Below are positions 11,528 to 19,684 of a stretch of 64,000 nucleotides of DNA, piece after piece. This DNA is from Gordonia bronchialis DSM 43247. GTDB lineage: Bacteria; Actinomycetota; Actinomycetes; Mycobacteriales; Mycobacteriaceae. Location of the stretch: positions 4,030,001 through 4,094,000 of the forward strand of contig NC_013441.1 in assembly GCF_000024785.1 (NCBI RefSeq). The letters run 5' to 3'. How positions within the stretch are numbered: position 1 is the stretch's first letter; each line of letters begins with the position of its first letter. A program made the position numbers and the translations under genes. A model generated the notes under the pieces. It searched no databases and was not told where the DNA came from. It was given only the letters and a program-made list of their open reading frames with translations.

Positions 11528-12595
11528 ATGACGTCCGATCCGGCGCCGGACGACACCACCGCGAGTCCGTTCGACGAGCTTCAACGTCATGCAGAACTGA
11601 TCGAGGCCGCGGGCGAGCAGCGCGGTCGGATCACCGCCACGGCCACCGACGAGGACGCGACGGTGTCGGTGGCGGCCAACGCCGACGGCGACCTCGTGTC
11701 GATCGAACTATCGGCAGCCGCGCTATCGCTGGATGTCACTCACCTCGGTCGCTGCATCACCGACACCGCCAACGAAGCACGGCGCGGAGCACACGCACTC
11801 GCCGAACGTCACATGGACGACCTGTTTCGCGCGCAGGAGGACATTGTCGCCCGCATACACGCGACGCAAGAGCTGTGGCCGACCGTCGACGACAACCAGG
11901 CCGTCGCCGACGGCGGCGGTTCATCATGGCCCGACGTCGACCTCGCCGAAGAGGCGATCAACAGCGAGGTCGGACCCGACGGAATCATGCCGCCGCTGGC
12001 GCCGCACCGCAGGCCACTGAGGCGTCCGTTGGTGATCACCAACGGGATCGTCACGAGTGTCGATGACCACTCGTACTCGACCGGTCCGGACGCTGAGTTC
12101 CTGGCCTCCCTGGCCGGCGGCCTGGTGGCCTACGGCGCGACGGATGTACCGATCTACCCCTACACGCGTGAGCTGCACAGCGCTGGACAGATCCCCACCG
12201 GACGCGAGGTCCTCCGGTCGCTGGGCGTAGCCCGGTTCTGCAGCACACAAACCGCCGACCTCGACGCCACGTCCATGCCGTACCCCGGCTACACCCCATC
12301 CGTGAGCAGCGGACCGGAGCCCGACAACGATCAGATCCACACCGACCCCGAGGGTCAGCACCTGTTCCTCACTTACGAGGACAACGGCGGCATCCCCGAC
12401 GACCGACACCAACGCCTCAAGTCTCACGTCATCGACGGGCACCTGACCTATGTGCTGATACACGAGCCCCGGGAGCAACACGACGACTTCTGGTTCAGCG
12501 AGTGGGTCATGCTCTTCGCGGTCGGCGTCTCCCCGGTGACCGGAAACCTGATCGGCGTCGTCGGCCACCAGGTATGCCACAACCTCTGCGACTGA
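11528..12595 (+). CDS. YbaB/EbfC-domain protein fused to an uncharacterised C-terminal domain
   Basis: 355 residues from the ATG at 11528. Residues about 10-100 resemble the YbaB/EbfC nucleoid-associated fold: a leading helix, then ATATDEDATVSVAANADGDLVSIELS, then a long helix around GRCITDTANEARRGAHALAERHMDDL. Stand-alone YbaB proteins stop there, at about 100 residues. Here a roughly 240-residue extension of unknown family follows, ending FWFSEWVMLFAVGVSPVTGNLIGVVGHQVCHNLCD. Other actinobacterial YbaB-like proteins accompany secretion or toxin loci, but no partner is visible here. The role is unknown. Confidence 0.65.
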   Translation: MTSDPAPDDTTASPFDELQRHAELIEAAGEQRGRITATATDEDATVSVAANADGDLVSIELSAAALSLDVTHLGRCITDTANEARRGAHALAERHMDDLFRAQEDIVARIHATQELWPTVDDNQAVADGGGSSWPDVDLAEEAINSEVGPDGIMPPLAPHRRPLRRPLVITNGIVTSVDDHSYSTGPDAEFLASLAGGLVAYGATDVPIYPYTRELHSAGQIPTGREVLRSLGVARFCSTQTADLDATSMPYPGYTPSVSSGPEPDNDQIHTDPEGQHLFLTYEDNGGIPDDRHQRLKSHVIDGHLTYVLIHEPREQHDDFWFSEWVMLFAVGVSPVTGNLIGVVGHQVCHNLCD

Positions 12596-12930
12596 AGGCG
12601 GATGGCCGCTCGGCTGTAGGGGTATCGGCTTCGGTCGTTCATGGCCCGCCTGCGCTACTCGCGGACACTGTCTCGCCATCGTTGGAGAAATCGACATCAT
12701 GAGCGCCGCCGACGACCGTTAGCGAACTCGTCGGCAGCCATGCACCGGGGAATTGCCAGCTGTTCGCCAGCCCGGGCCGTGCAACCACTCAGCGATCGGC
12801 GGAGGAGGTTGCGCCGACAGTTGCGTACCCTGGCTATGGTTCGCCATTTAGCCTGTGCAGCAACATATTTCACATACACGGCGAATCAGACATCCCCGGC
12901 GTGAGCCGAGTCCGAACGGAGCAGCGACAC
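12596..12930. other. Intergenic stretch before the uppP-like gene
   Basis: 335 bases with no supported gene. A GGAG at 12918-12921 serves as the ribosome-binding site for the GTG at 12931. No clear promoter, repeat or RNA structure was identified. Confidence 0.5.
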
Positions 12931-13818
12931 GTGAGCGATCTGACCTACCCGCAGGCGGTGGCGATGGGACTGTTGCAGGGCGTCACCGAGTTGTTCCCGG
13001 TCTCCAGCCTCGGTCACTCCGTACTGGTCCCGGCGTGGATCGGCGGTGACTGGCAGACCCTGGTCACCCAGTCGGCATCCGCGGGACACACACCGTTTCT
13101 CGCCTTCGTCGTCGCTTTGCACGTGGCGACCGCGGTCGCGCTGATCATCTTCTATCGACGTGACTGGGTGCGCATCGTCTCCGGGTTGGTGTACTCGATC
13201 CGCGCCCGGCGCATCGATACCGCCGACTCCCGGCTCGCCTGGCTGATCATCATCGGGACCATCCCGGTGGGAATCGTCGGGCTTGTCGCCGAGAAATCGC
13301 TGCGCACGCTGTTCGCGACCCCACTGGCCGCGGCGATCTTCCTGTGCATCAATGCACTCGTCCTCCTCGCGGCCGAACTGCTCCGACGTTCTCAGACCGC
13401 GTCGTCGGGCCGGCACGCGCGGTCCGGGACCCACGCGGACCTGAAGCAGCTGCCTTTGCGTGACGGCGCGATCATCGGCGCCTGCCAGATCTTAGCCCTG
13501 TTGCCGGGCATCTCGCGGTCCGGTGTGACCATCTCGGGCGGCATCCTGCGTCACCTCGACCACGAGGACGCCGCGCGGTTCGCCTTCCTGCTCGCCACCC
13601 CGGTGATCCTCGCGGCCGGTGTCCTGAAGATCCCGGAGCTGTTCGGCCCCGACGGTGCCGGCATCGGCGGGCAGGTGGTGGTCGGGTCGATATGCGCATT
13701 CCTCGCGGCGCTGGCCTCGGTGGCGTTCCTCGCGCGCTGGTTCCACACACGGACGCTCTATCCCTTCGCGGCCTACTGTCTTGTCGCCGGCGTCGTGAGC
13801 ATCGTGCATTTCGGCTGA
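12931..13818 (+). CDS. UppP/BacA-family undecaprenyl-diphosphatase homologue
   Basis: 295 residues, polytopic membrane protein. Both BacA signatures are present: the Q/E-XXX-E motif in LLQGVTELFPVSS, followed by LGHSVLVP, and PGISRSGVTISGG. These line the active site that removes a phosphate from undecaprenyl diphosphate to recycle the cell-wall lipid carrier. An in-frame GTG exists at 12901, but the GGAG is spaced 9 bases from the GTG at 12931 and the protein then begins as the family does. SLGHS replaces the common SSGH, and the loops are longer than in E. coli BacA, so this may be a divergent paralogue rather than the main UppP. Confidence 0.8.
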   Translation: MSDLTYPQAVAMGLLQGVTELFPVSSLGHSVLVPAWIGGDWQTLVTQSASAGHTPFLAFVVALHVATAVALIIFYRRDWVRIVSGLVYSIRARRIDTADSRLAWLIIIGTIPVGIVGLVAEKSLRTLFATPLAAAIFLCINALVLLAAELLRRSQTASSGRHARSGTHADLKQLPLRDGAIIGACQILALLPGISRSGVTISGGILRHLDHEDAARFAFLLATPVILAAGVLKIPELFGPDGAGIGGQVVVGSICAFLAALASVAFLARWFHTRTLYPFAAYCLVAGVVSIVHFG

Positions 13819-13908
13819 CGCCCCTTCGGCCCGACGTACCGAACGGCCGATCCGCCGCAAGGCCGACCGAATCTCACCGGTTTCCCTCGCACCGTTTTCC
13901 CGGGGGCC

Positions 13909-14783
13909 TCATCTGAGGTTCGGCGGTCCCGATGAAGGAGGCTGACCACGGTACGGCGGTGGCGGACCCGCGCTCCGGTACGGCGCGTTGGGTGGCCCCG
14001 GCCACCGGCCGGTCGGCGGAGGGCCGGGCCACTGTGAGCGCACCGGCGGCACGTATGAATCGTGGCGAACGGGTGAATCGGTTGGTGAACCACCCGTCCG
14101 GATCAGCGCAACAAGTGCGCCCACCGCACACAGAACGGCAATGACCGAGGCCGCGAACACCACATAAAGTGCGTAGTCCCTGCTGAACTCGTAGTCGAGC
14201 GAGTCGTCGCCACCGCTGTCGAGCATTCCCGCGGACGACACGAGAATCGCCGAAACCCCGACGATCGCCAGCACCCCTGCCGGCAGCACCGCGAACACTG
14301 CCCACTGACCCCCCACCGCAGCATCAGCGCAATCGATGCCACGATCAGCAGAACACCGAACACCAGAGTCCATATCCCGCGCGCTGTCGCGGCCTCTTCG
14401 GTCACAGCTTCGCGACGGTTCTTCGCCATGTCGAAACGTTCTTGGGCCTCGACCCGGTCGTCCGCCGTCAACGCTGTGGCGTTCAATGACACAGACGTAT
14501 CGCCCAGACCGCTGATCTGCACCGTGAAGTCGGCGCCGTTGAACAGTTCTCAAGGCGGAGATGTTGCCGAAACCCAAGTCAGACAACTGAACACGATCAA
14601 CACGACACCGAGTACGGCCATCCCCGCACCCAGGAAGGCATACGGTCGTCGGTTGGCCGGACCATCGACGAATCGACTCACCATGTTTGGTTGTCGCGCG
14701 GGCCGCCCAGGATCCGACCATTTCTGCTGCGGCGGAGCCATATTCGATTGCGGATTCCACCCGGGTGGGGGTTGCGGGACCAT
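13909..14783 (-). pseudogene. Broken paralogue of the Pro/Gln-rich four-helix membrane proteins
   Basis: Starts at an ATG (14783) after a GGAGGG. The frame runs through a proline-rich N terminus and the first helix, ending VLIVFSCLTWVSATSPP, then hits a TGA at 14550-14552. The same frame continues with the expected ELFNGADFTVQISGLGD and GIWTLVFGVLLIVASIAL. At the six-G run (plus-strand C run 14309-14314) the reading must shift by one base to continue as QWAVFAVLPAG, matching QWGVLASVLIG in the intact neighbour. It ends in a Pro-rich tail (TGA at 13909-13911). Hence one nonsense change and one single-base deletion, or sequencing error at the homopolymer. Confidence 0.8.
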
Positions 14784-14904
14784 GCGTGGGTGCCCTCCGT
14801 GAGACGTACTGTCACCTCGCGACCGAGCGAGCGGGCCGATCTCTGGTGAGGTTCCCGCCACCACGTCGGGTTTGCCGTTTTCCCGCAAGTTCACGCCGAT
14901 ACGA

Positions 14905-14940
14905 CGATCGCCCCGCGGCTCTGAGGCCACGGGGCGATCG
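14905..14940 (-). terminator. Hairpin terminator after the 14966-15967 gene
   Basis: A perfect 11-base stem (CGATCGCCCCG at 14905-14915 with its complement at 14930-14940) and a 14-base loop. It lies 25 bases past the stop of the membrane-protein gene and before the start of its broken paralogue. Confidence 0.65.
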
Positions 14941-14965
14941 AGCGACGAGATGATGGTCTGGCGAG

Positions 14966-15967
14966 TTACTGCTGCGGCGGACCCGGGTTCTGCCACCCCT
15001 GCTGACCCTGCGAGTTCTGCGGCGGCTGATTGAACTGCCGCGTGGCATCGTTCGGATACCCGCCGCCCGGCTGCTGCTGTGTGTCCCAACCACTTTGCTG
15101 AGCCGGCGGGGTGTAACCGCCCTGGGCCTGGCCGCCCGGCTGACCGCCGAATCCGGACTGACCCCAGCCACCGGCGGCCGGGGCGGGCTTCTGCGGGAGG
15201 AAGAGCAGGACCAGCGCGCCCACGGCGACGAAGAACGCGAGCAGAGCGGCGATGAACACGATCCACAGGCCGTAGCCGGCGCTGGATTCGCTCTCGTCGA
15301 TGCCGTCAGCGTCGACCACCGACGCCACCGGCGAGGCGAAGAACACCGACGCCGTGATCAGTACTGCCAGGCCGATGAGCACCGACGCCAGCACTCCCCA
15401 TTGCACGAACTTGCGCACGATCAGCGGGATCGACGCGCCGATGAGAAGTACGCCGAAGATCAGCGTCCACACACCCGGGGCCGATGTCTCCTTCTCGAGT
15501 TCCTTCTCGATCTCGTCGACCTGCGACTTGTCGATACCGCCGCCCGCATCAAGTGACACCGACCCGAACCCGCTGATGGAGCCGCCCCCGTCGCCGTCCT
15601 CGCTCACCCAGCTCAGGAAGCTGAACACGATCAGTAGCAGGCCGAGGAAAGCGAGCACCGCACCGATGATGGTGAACTTCGACGCGTCGGACGGCCCGGA
15701 GAGGAATCGGTCCAGAATCGCCGGCCGCGGTTTCGCAGGCGCCGGTGACGCCGGATATTCACCCTGGGCCGGCTGCTGACCGAACTGTCCCGGCTGACCG
15801 TACTGTCTCGGCTGACCGAACTGTCCCGGCTGACCGTAGTGGGCCGACTGACCTTGGGGCGCCTGCTGGCCCTGCGGTCCCTGCTGACCCGGCGGTGGTG
15901 GCGGGAAGCCTTGTCCCTGACCGCCTTGCGGATTGTTCCAGTCGCCCGGCGGTTGCTGGTAGGTCAT
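14966..15967 (-). CDS. Pro/Gln/Gly-rich four-helix membrane protein, paralogue 1
   Basis: 333 residues. A disordered N terminus (1-95) is rich in QPGQFGQ-like repeats. Then follow four hydrophobic helices: FTIIGAVLAFLGLLLIVFSFLSW, VWTLIFGVLLIGASIPLIV, a third around GVLASVLIGLAVLITASVFF, and LWIVFIAALLAFFVAVGALVLLFL. An acidic loop (EDGDGGGSISGFGSVSLDAGG) sits between helices 1 and 2. A second Gln/Gly/Pro tail ends the protein. It is about 50% similar by eye to the product of 16102-17097. The family function is unknown. The layout, with two cytosolic disordered arms, suggests a membrane scaffold. Confidence 0.85.
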   Translation of the reverse strand: MTYQQPPGDWNNPQGGQGQGFPPPPPGQQGPQGQQAPQGQSAHYGQPGQFGQPRQYGQPGQFGQQPAQGEYPASPAPAKPRPAILDRFLSGPSDASKFTIIGAVLAFLGLLLIVFSFLSWVSEDGDGGGSISGFGSVSLDAGGGIDKSQVDEIEKELEKETSAPGVWTLIFGVLLIGASIPLIVRKFVQWGVLASVLIGLAVLITASVFFASPVASVVDADGIDESESSAGYGLWIVFIAALLAFFVAVGALVLLFLPQKPAPAAGGWGQSGFGGQPGGQAQGGYTPPAQQSGWDTQQQPGGGYPNDATRQFNQPPQNSQGQQGWQNPGPPQQ

Positions 15968-16101
15968 ATCTGCCTTTCATCGCAGCGCATCGTTGCGCCC
16001 TCGTCTCGACATATCCGACATTGCCCGGGCAGCATAACCGGATCGACCGACCAACTGTCGGCATCGGCTCGGCCTGATTCCGGTAGCCATCTGGTGCGTT
16101 A

Positions 16102-17097
16102 CTACTGGGGCCACTGATTCTGGCCCGGATACTGCCGGCCGTACCCGCCCTGCTGATTCCCGTAGCCGTAGCCCTGGTCGCCGGTGTTGTAACCGGGCTG
16201 CTGATATCCGGATTGCTGGTAGCCGTCAGGTTGTTGATATCCGGTCTGCTGGTAGCCGGACTGCTGGTGGCCCGGCTGTTGGTAGTTGCCGCCCTGGTAC
16301 CCACCCGGGTATCCGCCGTAGACGGCACGACGCGGTTGCTGCGGGATCAGCAGCAACACGAGTGCGGCAACGGCGACGAAGAAGGCGATCAGTGCCGCGA
16401 AGAAGACGATCCACAGCCCGTACCCGGCACCCCAGTCGCTGGTGTCACCTTCCACATCGGAGTCAGCGACGGCCGATACCGGATCGGCGAAGAACACCGA
16501 CGCCGTCACCATGACGGCAAAGCCCACGAGGACCGCGGCGACCACTCCCCACGGGGTGATCTTGCGGAAGAAAAACGGCACCGCCGACCCGATGAGGAGC
16601 AGTCCGAAGATCAGGGTCCACACCCCGGGGGCGCTGGTGTCCTTCTCGATGCCGCGCTCGGTCTTCCTGACGTCGCCGGAATCGGTGAAGCTGCTGTCGA
16701 CGTCCAGTGATACCGAACCCAATCCGGTGATGCTCACACTGGATTTGACCGTGTAATCACCGGTTCCGCCTTCGTCGCTGGCCGTCGCCCACGACAAGCA
16801 GCTGAAGATCACCAGCAGCACGCCGAGGAACGCGAGCACCCCACCGAGGATGGTGTAGAGCTGCGGGTTGGCCGGTCCGGCAAGGAAACGTTCGACGATC
16901 ACCGGGCGTGGGGCGCGCGGCTGCTGCGGGTAGCCACCCATCTGCTGCCCCGGGTAGCCGCCGGGCTGCGGCTGGCCGGGGTATCCGCCCTGCTGGCCCG
17001 GGTAACCGCCCACCGGCTGCTGCCCGTACGGCTGGCCCCCCGGCACCGGACCGCTGGCTGGATTGTTCCAGCCACCAGTAGGTGGTTGGTAAGTCAT
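16102..17097 (-). CDS. Pro/Gln/Gly-rich four-helix membrane protein, paralogue 2
   Basis: 331 residues from the ATG at 17097, preceded by AAAGGGGA; an in-frame start further upstream (17196) lacks similarity to the paralogue, which also begins MTYQ. The order is a PGQQGGYPGQPQPGGY-like N terminus, four helices (LYTILGGVLAFLGVLLVIFSCLSW first), an acidic loop with SVSITGLGSVSLDVD, and a Tyr/Gln-rich tail of repeated GYQQ units. It forms a tandem family with 14966-15967 and the broken copy at 13909-14783. The function is unknown. Confidence 0.85.
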   Translation of the reverse strand: MTYQPPTGGWNNPASGPVPGGQPYGQQPVGGYPGQQGGYPGQPQPGGYPGQQMGGYPQQPRAPRPVIVERFLAGPANPQLYTILGGVLAFLGVLLVIFSCLSWATASDEGGTGDYTVKSSVSITGLGSVSLDVDSSFTDSGDVRKTERGIEKDTSAPGVWTLIFGLLLIGSAVPFFFRKITPWGVVAAVLVGFAVMVTASVFFADPVSAVADSDVEGDTSDWGAGYGLWIVFFAALIAFFVAVAALVLLLIPQQPRRAVYGGYPGGYQGGNYQQPGHQQSGYQQTGYQQPDGYQQSGYQQPGYNTGDQGYGYGNQQGGYGRQYPGQNQWPQ

Positions 17098-17285
17098 CGA
17101 GTTCCCCTTTACCGCGGCGACTGAGGCCACACTGAAAACAATTTCAGGCGCAGCATAGCGAATCGTCACGTGGCCGTATGACCTCCGAATGCCCAACGCA
17201 GAGCACGGGCGCGGCCGCGCCGTCCGTACGTCAGTGACTCACGCCCGGACCAGCCGGCAACTGACCGGCCGGTAAGGTAGCGCGC

Positions 17286-17773
17286 ATGGCCACCTCGCCG
17301 CGCGTCAGCGCCACCTATGCCCTGCGGAAACGTTTGCCGTCGAATGTCATTGGCAATGCCCTCTTCTCTCTCGGTATGGTCGCGCCCGAGTCCCCTACTT
17401 CGGGACCGTGCTGCCGCTGGTGCAGGAGATGGAGCCCGGATACTGCCGGGTGAGCGCACCCAACTGGTTCGGCGTGCACAACCACATCGGCACCTTCCAT
17501 GCCATCGCCGCCTGCAATCTGGCCGAGGCCGCCATGGGGATGCTCATGGAGGCCACCACCCCGACCACGCACCGCTGGATCCCCAAGGCCATGCAGACCA
17601 GCTACCTCACCAAGGCCACCACGCGACTCACCGCCGAGGCCCGACTGGCCGAACCCATCGACTTCGACGCCATCACCGAGGGCACCGACGTCACCGTGTC
17701 GGTGGCCATCCACGACACGCACGGCGTCGAGGTGGTGCACTGCGACATCACCACCTGGGTCACACCGAAGTGA
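17286..17773 (+). pseudogene. DUF4442 hotdog-fold protein, frameshifted near its N terminus
   Basis: The main frame (to the TGA at 17773) gives VPYFGTVLPLVQEMEPGYCRV, NHIGTFHAIAACNLAEAAMGMLME and HGVEVVHCDITTWVTPK. This is a DUF4442 thioesterase-like hotdog domain. The natural N terminus is in another frame, starting at the ATG at 17286 (MATSPRVSATYALRKRLPS) and running to about 17385. Reading must shift by one base at about 17370-17395 to join them. Without the shift, translation could begin only at the internal ATG 17408, removing the first strand and helix. It is either a recent frameshift or a sequence error. The substrate is unknown. Confidence 0.65.
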
Positions 17774-17884
17774 CGCGCCGCTGCACCTGATCGAACCCGA
17801 CTCGGCCTGCCTGGCCGCGGAGAACCTCCTAGGGTGGATCGAAACCCCTCGCCGAGCGAGTGCCGAAGAGAAAGGCTGTGCGTC

Positions 17885-19684
17885 ATGTGCGGAATCTGCG
17901 GAGAGATCCGCTTCGACGGCAGCGCGGCCGATGTCGCCGCGGTGGACGACATGACCTGCTCGATGACGCGCCGCGGGCCCGACGCCAATGGCGTGTTCGC
18001 CAAGGGGCCGGTCGCCCTGGGACATCGGCGCCTCAAGATCATCGACCTGTCCGAGCGCGGCAGCCAGCCGATGGTCGACCCCGAGTTGGGACTCGCACTG
18101 GTCTTCAACGGCTGCATCTACAACCACCGCGAACTGCGTGCCGAGCTCGAGGGCAAGGGTTACCGCTTCTTCTCGCATGCCGACAGCGAGGTGATCCTCA
18201 AGGCCTTTCATGCGTGGGGAGCCCATTGTGTGGATCATCTGCTCGGGATGTTCGCCTTCGCCGTCGTCGAGACCGACACAGGCACCGTGACCCTGGCGCG
18301 TGATCGTCTCGGGATCAAACCGCTCTATCTGGCCGAGCGTCCGGGCCGATTGCGGTTCGCGTCGTCGTTGCAGGCGTTGCTGCGCGCCGGTGAGGTCGAC
18401 ACCAGCATCGACCGCGTCGCCCTGCACCACTACTTCAGCTTCCATGCCGTGGTACCGGCGCCGCACACCATCTACAACGGTGTCCGCAAACTGCCCCCGG
18501 GCACCGTCCGCACCATCACACCCGATGGCCGATCCACCGAATTCCGTTATTGGACACCGTCGTTCGAGCCCCATCCGGATCGGGCGGACTGGGATGAGCG
18601 GCGCTGGCAGCACGAGCTGGTGGATTCGCTGCGCACCTCGGTCCGCCGCCGCATGGTCGCCGACGTCCCGGTGGGTGTTCTGCTCTCCGGCGGCATCGAC
18701 TCGTCGTTGGTGGTGGCGTTACTCGCCGAGCAGGGGCAGACCGATCTGGCCACCTTCAGCATCGGATTCGATTCCGTGGGAGGCGAATCCGGCGACGAGT
18801 ACGCCTACTCCGACATCATCGCCGACACCTTCGGCACCGACCACCACAAGATCCACATCGGCACCGAGCGCCTCCTGCCCGCGGTTCCCGACGCCATCGC
18901 CGCCATGAGTGAGCCGATGGTGAGCCACGACTGTGTCGCCTTCTATCTGCTCTCCGAGGAAGTCAGCAAGTCCATCAAGGTGGTCCAGTCCGGGCAGGGC
19001 GCCGACGAGATCCTCGGCGGGTACAGCTGGTATCCGCCGTTGCGCAACACTCCGCGGGAGGAGACCACCAAGGCGTACGCGAATGTGTTCTTCGATCGCA
19101 CGCACGCCGAGATCGGCGCTCTGCTCGACGACGCCTACCTGCTCAGCGACTCCGACTACGATCCGAGCTGGGAATTCGTGCGCGCCCACAACGCGGCGCC
19201 CGGCGCCGACACCGCCGTCGACGCCGCCCTGCGCCTCGACACCACCATCATGTTGGTCGACGACCCGGTCAAACGCGTGGACACCATGACGATGGCGTGG
19301 GGGCTCGAGGCGCGAGTTCCGTTCCTGGACCACGAATTCGTCGAACTCGCGGCCACCTGCCCACCCGACCTGAAACTCGCCCACGGCGGCAAGGGTGTGC
19401 TCAAGGAGGCCAGCCGAAAGCTGCTGCCGTCGGCGGTGATCGACCGCACCAAGGGCTACTTCCCGGTGCCCGGCATCCGCCACCTCGAGGGTGGCGTCTT
19501 CGATCTGGTTGCCGATACGTTGAACTCGCAGTCCGCGCGCGACCGCGGTCTCTATCGGGGGGCCGCCCTCGACCGTCTCTTTGCCGACCCCAATGGATAC
19601 CGAACCCCGTTGGGCGGCAACGAACTCTGGCAGGTCGCCCTCCTGGAGATGTGGCTGCAGACCATGGAGTCGTCGCGCAGATGA
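17885..19684 (+). CDS. N-acetylglutaminylglutamine amidotransferase (asparagine synthetase-like)
   Basis: 599 residues starting MCGICGEI, so Cys2 is the glutaminase nucleophile. The N-terminal class II amidotransferase domain (2-210) has RRGPDANG and NGCIYNH. The synthetase domain has the PP-loop VLLSGGIDSSLVVALL and GQGADEILGGYSWYPPL. The latter and the overall length match the N-acetylglutaminylglutamine amide (NAGGN) branch rather than ordinary AsnB. It would amidate the dipeptide to make the osmolyte NAGGN. The usual acetyltransferase/ligase partner is not in the window. The stop overlaps the next ATG (ATGA), so it is coupled to an S9 peptidase. Confidence 0.8.
   Translation: MCGICGEIRFDGSAADVAAVDDMTCSMTRRGPDANGVFAKGPVALGHRRLKIIDLSERGSQPMVDPELGLALVFNGCIYNHRELRAELEGKGYRFFSHADSEVILKAFHAWGAHCVDHLLGMFAFAVVETDTGTVTLARDRLGIKPLYLAERPGRLRFASSLQALLRAGEVDTSIDRVALHHYFSFHAVVPAPHTIYNGVRKLPPGTVRTITPDGRSTEFRYWTPSFEPHPDRADWDERRWQHELVDSLRTSVRRRMVADVPVGVLLSGGIDSSLVVALLAEQGQTDLATFSIGFDSVGGESGDEYAYSDIIADTFGTDHHKIHIGTERLLPAVPDAIAAMSEPMVSHDCVAFYLLSEEVSKSIKVVQSGQGADEILGGYSWYPPLRNTPREETTKAYANVFFDRTHAEIGALLDDAYLLSDSDYDPSWEFVRAHNAAPGADTAVDAALRLDTTIMLVDDPVKRVDTMTMAWGLEARVPFLDHEFVELAATCPPDLKLAHGGKGVLKEASRKLLPSAVIDRTKGYFPVPGIRHLEGGVFDLVADTLNSQSARDRGLYRGAALDRLFADPNGYRTPLGGNELWQVALLEMWLQTMESSRR

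Noticed and set aside
14550..14552. In-frame TGA as a possible selenocysteine codon
   Set aside because: No selenocysteine insertion element follows, the intact paralogues have no cysteine there, and a second lesion lies downstream; decay is simpler.
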